Shown piece after piece: positions 20,160-29,476 of a DNA stretch of 64,000 nucleotides. Each line of letters begins with the position of its first letter. Within the stretch, counting starts at the first letter, position 1. The notes below the pieces were generated by a model, which was given only the letters and a program-made list of their open reading frames with translations, did not search any database and was not told the DNA's origin. The translations under genes were made by a program, and so were the position numbers. The DNA is from Chitinophagaceae bacterium (GTDB lineage Bacteria; Bacteroidota; Bacteroidia; Chitinophagales; Chitinophagaceae): positions 1 to 64,000 of the forward strand of contig CANCSS010000002.1 in assembly GCA_947380905.1 (NCBI GenBank), given 5' to 3'.

Positions 20160-21791
20160 TTATCCGGCAATGCCCAATGGGGAGAAGTAAATAAATATTC
20201 CCACTAAGATAACAATAGCGATGGTTGACAACCAAACATCAGTCGCATTCCAACTGGCTCTTGATGCTGCTTTATCTGCACTAACGGTAGTCGCAAAAGT
20301 AAGCCCATTCAATTGTTCGTCTGATGGCTTTTCCGTAAACAAACTTACTATGATCAAAATAGCGATGGATACCAAGAATAATATGATACAGAAATATAAA
20401 AAATTAATGGTGGCAAAACTATGTGCAAATCCAGTTAAGGAATCTCTGTTCAATTCTAAAATAATACGCAACATACCTATTAAAAATCCAACGACCATGG
20501 CAGTAAAAGCCCCTTTTGCATTGATTCGCTTTGAGAATACCCCTAATAAAAATACAGCTGCAATAGGTGGCGCTAAATAAGATTGGACGCTTTGTAAATA
20601 TTGATACAATACACCAGATATTTTAGACATAAGCGGTATCCATATCATTCCAAGCACCACTACGATGGCTGTAGTGATACGTCCTACTTTAACCAATTCT
20701 TTATTATTAGCTGTAGGTTTAATTTTTTGATAAATATCCATGGTAAATAAAGTAGAGCATGCATTGTATACTGAAGCCAAAGAACTCATCAATGCTGCCA
20801 ACAAGCCGCCAGCCAATAAACCTCTTAAACCAGCAGGCAATAAATCACGCACTAAAGTTGGGAAAGCCTGATTGGCATCTACTAAATGTAATTTCCCTTG
20901 TTGAGATAATGAATAAGCGATTAATCCTGGAATTAAAAAAATGAAAAATGGCAATAATTTTAAATACGCTGCTAAAATGGTACCGCGACGTGCTTGTTTT
21001 TCGTCACGACCTGCTAAACATCTTTGTACAATATGTTGATCGGTACACCAATACCAAATACCAACAATAGGTGAAGCAAATAGTATACCTGCCCATGGAA
21101 AATTTGGATCGCTTAATGGAGGAAACATATTCAACTTTTCCTTAGGAATGGAAGACATTAAACTGTTCCAACCTCCTACTTCGTGTAAACCATATAACAT
21201 AAGTATTGCAGATCCAGCTAACAACACCACCGCTTGGATGGCTTCGGTATACATTACTGCATGCAAACCTCCAAACACCGTATACACCCCAGTAATGATG
21301 ACCAATATAATTGCAGCAGTCCAAAAATCAATGCTTGGAAAGAAAATGGTAATAACGGTTGCCGCCGCAAATATGGTTACCGATGCTTTAGTAATAATAT
21401 AACTTAGTAATTGTATAATGGATAAAAGGATGCGCGATTTTGCATTGAATCTTCTTTCTAAAAATTCAGGCATCGTATACACCATACTTCTCATGTAAAA
21501 AGGAACAAAAACCCAGCCCAGGGTTAGAATAATCCAAGAGTGCAATTCATAATGTCCCATGATTACTCCAGAACTTGCAGCCGTACCTGCCAAACCCACA
21601 ATATGTTCTGAACCGACATTAGATGCTAATATAGATGCCCCTATTACAAACCAACCTAAATTACGATTGGCTAAAAAATAATCGGAAGGCGATTCTTTAC
21701 TTTTTTTAATGGACCAAACAGCTACTCCAGCTATAACAGCTAAATATAAAATGATAAACAGCCAATCAATAGGGCCTAATAAATGTTCCAT
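20160..21791 (-). CDS. Sodium:solute symporter (SSS family, SGLT-like)
   Basis: IGASILASNVGSEHIVGLAGTAASSG; WYWCTDQHIVQRCLAGRDEKQARRG; 543 aa polytopic. Confidence 0.92.
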   Translation of the reverse strand: MEHLLGPIDWLFIILYLAVIAGVAVWSIKKSKESPSDYFLANRNLGWFVIGASILASNVGSEHIVGLAGTAASSGVIMGHYELHSWIILTLGWVFVPFYMRSMVYTMPEFLERRFNAKSRILLSIIQLLSYIITKASVTIFAAATVITIFFPSIDFWTAAIILVIITGVYTVFGGLHAVMYTEAIQAVVLLAGSAILMLYGLHEVGGWNSLMSSIPKEKLNMFPPLSDPNFPWAGILFASPIVGIWYWCTDQHIVQRCLAGRDEKQARRGTILAAYLKLLPFFIFLIPGLIAYSLSQQGKLHLVDANQAFPTLVRDLLPAGLRGLLAGGLLAALMSSLASVYNACSTLFTMDIYQKIKPTANNKELVKVGRITTAIVVVLGMIWIPLMSKISGVLYQYLQSVQSYLAPPIAAVFLLGVFSKRINAKGAFTAMVVGFLIGMLRIILELNRDSLTGFAHSFATINFLYFCIILFLVSIAILIIVSLFTEKPSDEQLNGLTFATTVSADKAASRASWNATDVWLSTIAIVILVGIFIYFSPLGIAG

Positions 21792-21843
21792 ACACTAATT
21801 TTGATTCATTAATTTTTATGTAATATACTGAATATTTTTAAAC

Positions 21844-22197
21844 CTATTTTCTCTTGTATCTAATTTTAACTTTAGTTACCCCATCTCCAATCATTCCAAG
21901 CTCTTTGGCAGCCGTTTTAGTTAAATCTATAATACGACCTTGCACAAATGGGCCCCTATCATTTACTCGCACAACTACAGTTTGATTGTTTTTAAGATTG
22001 GTTACCTCCACTTTGGTTCCAAAAGGAAGTGTTTTATGCGCGGCTGTATTTTTATTGTGCCTAAAAATTTCCCCATTGGCAGTAGTTCTTCCTTCATAAT
22101 AGTCTGAATAAAAAGATGCCATGCCTTTTTGGGTAGCATAACCACAAGAACAAAGTGAACAAATAATAAAACATGCCAACCCAATTGTATACTTCAT
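21844..22197 (-). CDS. rlpA: Septal ring lytic transglycosylase RlpA-like protein
   Basis: [22 protein letters not shown]...[51 protein letters not shown]. Confidence 0.88.
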   Translation of the reverse strand: MKYTIGLACFIICSLCSCGYATQKGMASFYSDYYEGRTTANGEIFRHNKNTAAHKTLPFGTKVEVTNLKNNQTVVVRVNDRGPFVQGRIIDLTKTAAKELGMIGDGVTKVKIRYKRK

Positions 22198-22227
22198 GTT
22201 GGCAGCTTTCTATTTACTAAATAAATT

Positions 22228-23130
22228 TTACTTGGCATCTAAAATAACAGGCGTTTTACCACCGCCCATAATTATTACTTTTGCATTTGGAGAGGTAATC
22301 AAGCCTTTCATGACCTGAATTTGCTCATACTGCAATTGCTTGTCTCCCAATCCTGAACTTATAATTTTTTGATAATCGGCGATCCCTTGCGCTTCTACTC
22401 TTTTACGCTCTGCCTCTTGTTTTTCTTTTTGCAACACAAACTGCATTTTTTGCGCATCTTGCTCTGCTTTAATTTTATCCTCAATGGACGCTTTCACAGT
22501 AGCTGGCAAAACTATGTTTCTTACTAATAATTGCTCTAATACCAAACCTCTTATTTTTAAATTTTCTTCAATGGTTTTAAATATTCTGCTTTGAAATTCG
22601 TCACGTTTAACAGAATATAAATCAACCGCAGTATAATACACTGCATTGTCTCTAATTTTAGTCCTGGTAATTGGTCTTACAATTATATTTTTAAAATCAT
22701 ACCCAATTTCTCTTACAATTTTTGGTGCTTCAGAAGATTGTACTCGATATAAAACAGTTAAATCAATCACTACCTCTAATCCATCTGCAGTTAAAACACG
22801 AATGGCGTCATCTCCTGCCACTTCCCCTTCGGTATGCACTCCGCTCATGGTGTAATTTTGTGTTCTAACATCTATGGTATTTACTTGCACCAATGGATTT
22901 ACAAAATTCAAGCCACTAGTTATTACGTCATCTTGTACTTTTCCAAACATGGATTTAACTCCTATTTGTCCTGCATCAATTTGTTTGATACAAGAAGTAA
23001 GTACCCCTATTATAATGACTACAAGTCCTATACTTCGAATGGTACCAGTTGGAATGGCCACTGGTAAATTAAGATTTTGGACAGCTCCCGCTGCAAAAAA
23101 TAAAACAATCCCTAAAATAATAAATAACAT
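22228..23130 (-). CDS. SPFH/prohibitin-like membrane protein
   Basis: GQIGVKSMFGKVQDDVITSGLNFVNPLVQVNTIDVRTQNYTM; coiled-coil EQDAQKMQFVLQKEKQEAERKRVEAQG. Confidence 0.88.
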   Translation of the reverse strand: MLFIILGIVLFFAAGAVQNLNLPVAIPTGTIRSIGLVVIIIGVLTSCIKQIDAGQIGVKSMFGKVQDDVITSGLNFVNPLVQVNTIDVRTQNYTMSGVHTEGEVAGDDAIRVLTADGLEVVIDLTVLYRVQSSEAPKIVREIGYDFKNIIVRPITRTKIRDNAVYYTAVDLYSVKRDEFQSRIFKTIEENLKIRGLVLEQLLVRNIVLPATVKASIEDKIKAEQDAQKMQFVLQKEKQEAERKRVEAQGIADYQKIISSGLGDKQLQYEQIQVMKGLITSPNAKVIIMGGGKTPVILDAK

Positions 23131-23265
23131 AAAAATTGATTTAAAAAGGGCCTAGTAAAATACCCTGGATTGACAAATTTGTCTATATAAAAGTACAGCT
23201 TATTTTGCTTTATCGCACTCCATTTGGTTTATTTTGAATAAATTAGTAGCCTAATTACATTCCAT

Positions 23266-24735
23266 ATGAAAAAATCAATTTTTGCCTTAAGTTTAGCTTT
23301 CTTATTTGTAGTAAACAAACTAGATGCACAAAGCAACCCTAACTGGAACAATGTTTTCAAAAACATCAATAAAGAAGTTGCTGCAAACTCCAATGCTTAC
23401 CTCTCCCTTAAAATTGCTACCGAAACCATCGGGCATCGCTTAACAGGTTCAGCCAATGGCAAAAGAGCAGAACAATATGCATTTGATTTATTAAAATCAT
23501 ATGGCTTTACCAATTTGCGTTTCCAACCTTTTGAAGTAGAAAGCTGGAGTCGTGGAAAAATTCATGTCACCATTGGAGCAGACCTACAAAATCAACACGA
23601 TATTAAATCTGTTACCTTGGCTCATTCTCCTGTAAATGCAGATGTGAGCCTAGAAGTGATAGATATGGGCAACGGAGTGGAAGATGATTATATAGCCAAC
23701 CCAGCTAAAGTAAATGGAAAAATTGCATTGGTATATTTAGGAGTACTTCCTAACTCAAAAGCAGGAACCCCCTCACTACACCGCTCGGAAAAAACTGCAT
23801 TGGCAACTAAATATGGTGCCAAAGGCATGATCATTATTAATACTGCACCCAACGGCGTCTTACTAACTGGTACTGCTTCGGTTACTGGAAAATTAATTCC
23901 TATTCCCGCCATCTGCGTGGGAAAAGAAGATGGCCTTGCCTTAAGAGAGCAACTTGCCAATGGAAAATTATTTAGTCATATTACCATGAATAATTTTTCA
24001 GGTATGATTAAAGCACGCAATGTGGTTGCTACCATAACAGGCAAATCAATTCCCAATGAAAAAGTGGTGATAGGTGGCCACTTAGACAGTTGGGATTTAG
24101 CTACCGGTGCTATTGATAATGGCATTGGTTCTTTTTCTGTTTTAGATATGGCACGCACTTTTATAAAATTAAAATTAAACCCAGCCAGAACCGTTGAGTT
24201 TGTAATGTTTATGGGAGAAGAAGAAGGCTTGCTAGGCTCAAGAGCTTATGTAAAGGAGGCGATTAAAAATAAAAGCATAGATCAAATCAGATACATGCTC
24301 AATTTTGACATGACCAATGACCCTAAAGGATATTCAACAAGTGCAGAAGACAGTAAAGATTTAATCAGTGGCATTGGCGCCATTGCACATTCAATTGATA
24401 CTTCATTTACGAATCTATTTAGAGTAGGTGCTGGCTTACACAGCGACAACCAACCCTTTATGCTACAAGGCGTTCCTACCGGCGGTGCTGCTGGGGGTGG
24501 CCTTCCTAAAAATGCGGGGCCCTGCTATCATGCAGATTGTGATGTATTTAGTTTGGTAGAAGAAAATGGTATGAAAAATACCGTTCGCTTTGGTTCGATG
24601 TTATTGTATGGTATCGCAGACGCCACAGAAATTAAATCAAAACATTTTACGGATGAAGAAACCAAAAATTTCCTACTTAAAAATAATTTAAAAGAGCCCT
24701 TACAAATTGCTGGCGAATGGCGTTGGAAAGATTAA
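23266..24735 (+). CDS. Secreted M28 family aminopeptidase/carboxypeptidase Q-like
   Basis: VIGGHLDSWDLATGAIDNGIG, MGEEEGLLGSRAY, HSDNQPF; signal peptide. Confidence 0.9.
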   Translation: MKKSIFALSLAFLFVVNKLDAQSNPNWNNVFKNINKEVAANSNAYLSLKIATETIGHRLTGSANGKRAEQYAFDLLKSYGFTNLRFQPFEVESWSRGKIHVTIGADLQNQHDIKSVTLAHSPVNADVSLEVIDMGNGVEDDYIANPAKVNGKIALVYLGVLPNSKAGTPSLHRSEKTALATKYGAKGMIIINTAPNGVLLTGTASVTGKLIPIPAICVGKEDGLALREQLANGKLFSHITMNNFSGMIKARNVVATITGKSIPNEKVVIGGHLDSWDLATGAIDNGIGSFSVLDMARTFIKLKLNPARTVEFVMFMGEEEGLLGSRAYVKEAIKNKSIDQIRYMLNFDMTNDPKGYSTSAEDSKDLISGIGAIAHSIDTSFTNLFRVGAGLHSDNQPFMLQGVPTGGAAGGGLPKNAGPCYHADCDVFSLVEENGMKNTVRFGSMLLYGIADATEIKSKHFTDEETKNFLLKNNLKEPLQIAGEWRWKD

Positions 24736-24766
24736 TTATATAATTTACTGATTTTTTGAAATAAAG

Positions 24767-24790
24767 AGGGCCCCATAGAAATGGGGCCCT
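24767..24790. terminator. Intrinsic terminator
   Basis: agggccccat-agaa-atggggccct followed by gattttt. Confidence 0.75.
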
Positions 24791-24848
24791 GATTTTTAAC
24801 GATTGCTTGCTTAAACCAATAAACCTGAACTATAAAAAAACTTAAATT

Positions 24849-25868
24849 TTAAAACCGATACACTGCAGCAAGTAAGAAATTGCCAGCATAAGGATTTAAG
24901 TGATTGTTATTATTTATAAATATCTTGTCTTTAGCATTATCAAACCTTATTTCAGGTATTAAAGTCAACTTTGCAAAGTGAATGTTTGCAGAAAATGTAT
25001 TTTGAAAAATAGAGGTCCCCACCCCTGCAGCGCTTTTGGTGTCATCAAAAAATTCCGTTCTCCAAGTAAACCCAAATTTTGAAACTGGATCATAATTTAC
25101 ATAAAACGCATGGCTGCTCCAGTTAGCGCCAGCTATATTAGCAACAGTACCGTCATAATTAATTCCAATTTGGCTGGTCACCACTCCATTTAATACCAGA
25201 TCAAATTGAGATTTGTCTTTGCCTCCTTGATAATTCAAAAAAGCTTTTAATTGATTATCTCTAGTTCCAGTACTAAATTGAGCAATGAGCATTTTATTGG
25301 GGGAAGAAGTACTTACAAAATCAGTGGGTTGCGCCACTCCAATCATCAGGGCCGACTTACCACCTAATGCGATATCTGCTCTAATACCTGTATGAAAGAA
25401 AGGACCATAGGTATATCCATAGCTGGTACTATAGTTTCTATTAGAATAAGCGTCTAATGATTCATATCCAATATGGGTAGCCCATTTTCCTACGGTAAAC
25501 TTGATGCTTGAATTAGGTGAATAACTTATCAATACCTGTTTGAACATCGTTGCCACCCCAACATCATTGTGAGAAAATTCCTCCGTTCTTTTACCCACTC
25601 CTAAATCAATGGTAGTCGCAAAATTTCCCAAAGTTTTATCTACTTTAAAAGAAGCCATCCCTAATTGTAATGCGTTGCTAGAATTGGTAAAGCTTGTTTT
25701 ATTATTTTCCGATTTACTAGCAAAGTCGCCTTTATAATAACCATCTATATAATAAGTATAGGTGGTCGAACTGCTTAGTGCAGTTGGCAACATTTTTGAA
25801 GTATCCACTTGAGCCATTGATTCAATAACTAACATAAGGCCTAATAATAATGACATTGCTTTTTTCAT
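24849..25868 (-). CDS. Outer-membrane beta-barrel porin
   Basis: Signal peptide; TYTYYIDGYYKGDF...VGKWATHIGYESLDAYSNRNYSTSYGYTYGPFFHTGIRAD; C-terminal strand ending in F. Confidence 0.75.
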   Translation of the reverse strand: MKKAMSLLLGLMLVIESMAQVDTSKMLPTALSSSTTYTYYIDGYYKGDFASKSENNKTSFTNSSNALQLGMASFKVDKTLGNFATTIDLGVGKRTEEFSHNDVGVATMFKQVLISYSPNSSIKFTVGKWATHIGYESLDAYSNRNYSTSYGYTYGPFFHTGIRADIALGGKSALMIGVAQPTDFVSTSSPNKMLIAQFSTGTRDNQLKAFLNYQGGKDKSQFDLVLNGVVTSQIGINYDGTVANIAGANWSSHAFYVNYDPVSKFGFTWRTEFFDDTKSAAGVGTSIFQNTFSANIHFAKLTLIPEIRFDNAKDKIFINNNNHLNPYAGNFLLAAVYRF

Positions 25869-26262
25869 AGCTTGTAGGGTAGAATTATTTATATTATATT
25901 TTATTATATATATAATAATTAATAGTTATTTTAACTTTTAATTTAATATCATATTAATGCATTTTTATAATTATTATAATAAATTATTCATTTTCAATAT
26001 TTTATGAAAAATATATTCATATTATATTTATATTTAATTTAAAATAATAATGCTAAATTAACTAATTTTTTGTATTTTATGAAACTTTGATATATATATT
26101 TATTTAATTAATATTATATATTGATAGTTGTTTAAGTATCTATTTTCTAATAGTATATATCATCAAACAAAAAATGATGGCTAAATAATCTAATTAATTA
26201 GATATCAGGCAAATAGCAGAAAAAATCGTAAATTGAGAATAGTGACTATTTAGTTATCCATT

Positions 26263-27531
26263 ATGCCAAATAAAGAACCCACAGCCGCTGGCAACGATAT
26301 CAAATTTGAAGCCCTTTTCAATTCTGCTACTATGGCTATTATAGTAGTAGACAAGCAAGGCGTGATTGTCATGGCCAATGAATATGCTAATTCCCTATTT
26401 GCATACATGAATGATAGCATGGTGGGACAATTGTTAGAAACACTAATTCCTCAACGTTACCACCACAATCATGTCGGTCACCGCAATCATTATATAGAAC
26501 AACCCAAGGCCCGTACTATGGGATTAGGCATGACGCTTTCGGCACAAAGAAAAGATGGAACTGAATTCCCTGTTGAAATTAGCTTGGGTCATTTTAAAAC
26601 TGGCCTGGAACAATTTGCTATCGCTTATATAGCAGACATTACTAAAAGGAAACAAAGTGAAGAAAAGATAATACTACAACAGGCTGAAATGGAATTGGTA
26701 AATGAAGAAATGAAAAAGCTAAATGCCAATTTGGAAGCAACGGTTGATTCAAGAACCAATGAACTTCAGATTACTTTGAATGCACTAAAAACTTCTAAAG
26801 AAGAGCTCACGCTATCCTTAGAAAAAGAAAAAGAAGTCAACGACCTAAAATCAAGATTCGTTTCAATGGCCTCTCATGAATTTAGAACGCCATTAAGTAC
26901 CATTCTTTCTTCCATCTCCTTACTTTCTAAATACATTTCTACCGAAGAACAACACAAAAGAGACAAACATATTGACAGAATTAAATCCTCGGTTAAAACA
27001 CTTACCGATATTTTAAATGAGTTTCTATCCCTAGGTAGAATTGAAGAAGGAAAAGTAGATGTAAAAGCTGAAGAATTTAACATTACTGCCTTTTTCAATG
27101 ACACTATTAATGAAATGTCTGTTTTACTTAAATCAGGTCAAAATTTTAAATACGAGCAATTAGGCTTAATAAATACTTACACTGATAGCAACTTACTAAA
27201 ACATATTATGATTAACCTCATTTCCAATGCCATCAAGTTCTCCCCTGAAAATTCAATAATATCCATAGAAACGGAGGTTACTATAAATACTACTACTATA
27301 AAAATTACTGACAATGGCATTGGCATTCCAGCAAGTGACCAAATTCATTTATTTGAACGTTTTTTTAGAGCCACCAATGTCACCAACATTCAAGGGACTG
27401 GACTTGGACTTCATATAGTAGGCAGGTACATAGAAATTTTAAAAGGTACGATCAATTACTATAGTGAATTTGAAAAAGGAAGCACTTTTGAAATTCAATT
27501 GCCCACTAAAATGACAAACGATTTTGATTAA
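26263..27531 (+). CDS. Soluble PAS-domain sensor histidine kinase (FixL-like PAS)
   Basis: PAS core LIPQRYHHNHVGHRNHY...MGLGMTLSAQRKDGTEFPVEISLG; HisKA FVSMASHEFRTPLSTI; HATPase N/G boxes NLISNAIKFSP, DNGIGIP, GTGLGLHI. Confidence 0.9.
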   Translation: MPNKEPTAAGNDIKFEALFNSATMAIIVVDKQGVIVMANEYANSLFAYMNDSMVGQLLETLIPQRYHHNHVGHRNHYIEQPKARTMGLGMTLSAQRKDGTEFPVEISLGHFKTGLEQFAIAYIADITKRKQSEEKIILQQAEMELVNEEMKKLNANLEATVDSRTNELQITLNALKTSKEELTLSLEKEKEVNDLKSRFVSMASHEFRTPLSTILSSISLLSKYISTEEQHKRDKHIDRIKSSVKTLTDILNEFLSLGRIEEGKVDVKAEEFNITAFFNDTINEMSVLLKSGQNFKYEQLGLINTYTDSNLLKHIMINLISNAIKFSPENSIISIETEVTINTTTIKITDNGIGIPASDQIHLFERFFRATNVTNIQGTGLGLHIVGRYIEILKGTINYYSEFEKGSTFEIQLPTKMTNDFD

Positions 27532-27546
27532 AAAATATAAATTAAT

Positions 27547-28608
27547 ATGGAAAAAATTTTACTGATAGAAGACAACGAAGCATTAAGAGAAAATACTGCA
27601 GAAATTCTCAGCTTGGCCAATTACAAAGTAAGCACTGCCGAAAATGGTAAAATTGGTGTTGAAATGGCCATGGCAAATCCTCCCGATTTAATTGTGTGCG
27701 ACATCATGATGCCTGTACTAGATGGATATGGGGTATTTCAAATTTTAAGTAAAAACGCCGATCTACAACATATCCCCTTTATTTTTTTAAGTGCCAAAAG
27801 CGAAAGAAATGATTTACGCAAAGGCATGGAAATGGGCGCTGATGATTATATAACTAAACCCTTTTCTGATTCGGAATTGATTAATGCCATTCGTGCACGT
27901 ATTGAAAAAGTGAAAATGCAACAAAACGTGGGTGGCCACGGCATTGAAGCTTGGTACCAAATCATTTCCGAATTAGGCAATAAAGATGAAATGTATAAAG
28001 CATTAGAATCACACGATGTTATCGACTATAAGAAAAAACAAATCATTTATTCCGAAGGACAACATCCTAATAAACTTTATTACATAGAAACTGGGAAAAT
28101 TAAAGTGTACAAAACTAGTGACGGTGGTAAAGAATTAATCACTGGACTCTTATCCCCTGGTGACTTTTTTGGACATATCCCACTCATTGAAAATGCAGTA
28201 TATGAAGAATTTGCAGAAACATTAGAAGAATCCTCTATTAGAGTAATCCCAAGAAAGGAATTTGAACATCTACTTACCCATAACCAAGAAGTCGCATTAA
28301 AAGTAATTAAACTGCTCGCCAATAATATTTCAGAAAAAGAACAGCAATTGGTTGCTTTGGCCTACCATAGTTTAAGAAAAAGAGTCGCTGATGCTTTACT
28401 TACCTTAAAAAAGAAGTATGCAAAAGAAAATGATACTGAAAACTTTTCTATCTCCATCTCTAGAGAAGATTTAGCCAATATTGCCGGAACCGCTACGGAG
28501 AGTTTAATAAGAACCCTAAGCGATTTTAAATCAGAAAAATTAATTGAAATTAAAGAAGGTAAAATTGTAATCCTTGACGAAAAGAAATTAGCTAACTTAT
28601 TTAATTAG
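27547..28608 (+). CDS. Response regulator with N-terminal REC fused to a CRP/FNR cNMP-binding and HTH module
   Basis: REC: ILLIEDNEALREN...DLIVCDIMMPVLDG...KPF; cNMP: IIYSEGQHPNKLYYIETGKIKVYK; HTH_Crp: ISREDLANIAGTATESLIRTLSDFKSEKLIE. Confidence 0.92.
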   Translation: MEKILLIEDNEALRENTAEILSLANYKVSTAENGKIGVEMAMANPPDLIVCDIMMPVLDGYGVFQILSKNADLQHIPFIFLSAKSERNDLRKGMEMGADDYITKPFSDSELINAIRARIEKVKMQQNVGGHGIEAWYQIISELGNKDEMYKALESHDVIDYKKKQIIYSEGQHPNKLYYIETGKIKVYKTSDGGKELITGLLSPGDFFGHIPLIENAVYEEFAETLEESSIRVIPRKEFEHLLTHNQEVALKVIKLLANNISEKEQQLVALAYHSLRKRVADALLTLKKKYAKENDTENFSISISREDLANIAGTATESLIRTLSDFKSEKLIEIKEGKIVILDEKKLANLFN

Positions 28609-28648
28609 CAAGTTGATTAATCCTCTTCCCTCAGAAAGAAATGACTTG

Positions 28649-29026
28649 TTAAATAAGAGTAGTATCAAATCTTTCATTGACATCGTTTTTCCAAATCATA
28701 AATTGCTTTTCCAAGTAAACCACTTGTTGTTTGTACTTTTTAAAATCAAGTACTAGACTAGCATCGACTATATTATTGATTGATTTGGTTGCTTTTGTCT
28801 TATTTCGCAAAGCCACTATATCACTTTTTAATAATTTGATGGCAGTTTCTCTATTAATGATTTGTAATTGTAAATCTTCGGCCCATTCGATAAAATCATG
28901 CATAACCATATTCTCCAGAAGGCTGCTAAGCTTTCTCTTAATAAAGGCCTGCTCCTCCTGTATAAAGTCCAATGACCTTACTAATGATTCTATTTCTTGC
29001 AACACAATTTCTTTGTTCATAACCAA
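28649..29026 (-). CDS. Hypothetical coiled-coil-rich protein
   Basis: 125 aa ORF immediately downstream of the chimeric ORF; no recognised domain. Confidence 0.55.
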   Translation of the reverse strand: MVMNKEIVLQEIESLVRSLDFIQEEQAFIKRKLSSLLENMVMHDFIEWAEDLQLQIINRETAIKLLKSDIVALRNKTKATKSINNIVDASLVLDFKKYKQQVVYLEKQFMIWKNDVNERFDTTLI

Positions 29027-29398
29027 TTAATTATGGCAATGCACCGCATTGATGCCAATACCTAAATGTGGGCTAATAAAAGGTATACCCAAATTCATCC
29101 CTCTAAGAACTAGCAGTAGTCCCATACTGAAAATAAATAGAGGTAAGATAGATTGTAACCTTTGCCTAAAAACGATACCAAAATACTGTCCTCCTAAAGC
29201 CACCATGATTAATGCTGGAACAGTTCCCATTCCAAAAAATATCATTAACAACCCTCCATGAATTACACTTTGAGTGGCCAATGCCGATGTCAATGCCAAA
29301 TACACCATACTACACCCATTGCAACAAAAAAATTTGTCTTGCAAAAGAATGCTAGAATCACATTCCAGCCCACAGTGATAACATTTTTGTAATGACAT
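29027..29398 (-). pseudogene. Chimeric ORF: N-terminal CcoI-type P-ATPase metal-binding segment fused in-frame to the C-terminal half of a TauE/SafE-family (cco locus) protein
   Basis: KCYHCGLECDSSILLQDKFFCCNGC is CcoI-like; MVYLALTSALATQSVIHGGLLMIFFGMGTVPALIMVALGG...LPLFIFSMGLLLVLRGMNLGIPFISPHLG matches the second half of cco-cluster sulfite-exporter-like proteins. Confidence 0.7.
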
Positions 29399-29454
29399 GC
29401 TTACAACAAAAATGATTCAAAGAGGTTACATCATTACTGAGTGGCGTCATTTTA

Positions 29455-29476
29455 AAAACTGATATTCATCAGTTTT
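29455..29476. promoter_or_regulatory. Palindrome AAAACTGAT-attc-ATCAGTTTT: FNR-box-like site and/or weak terminator of the S41 gene
   Basis: Perfect 9-bp arms; core CTGAT-N4-ATCAG resembles TTGAT-N4-ATCAA; on the minus strand it is followed by TTTTT-AAAA. Confidence 0.45.

Noticed and set aside
20221-20580. 119-aa plus-strand ORF in the symporter gene
   Set aside because: Antisense shadow of transmembrane codons.
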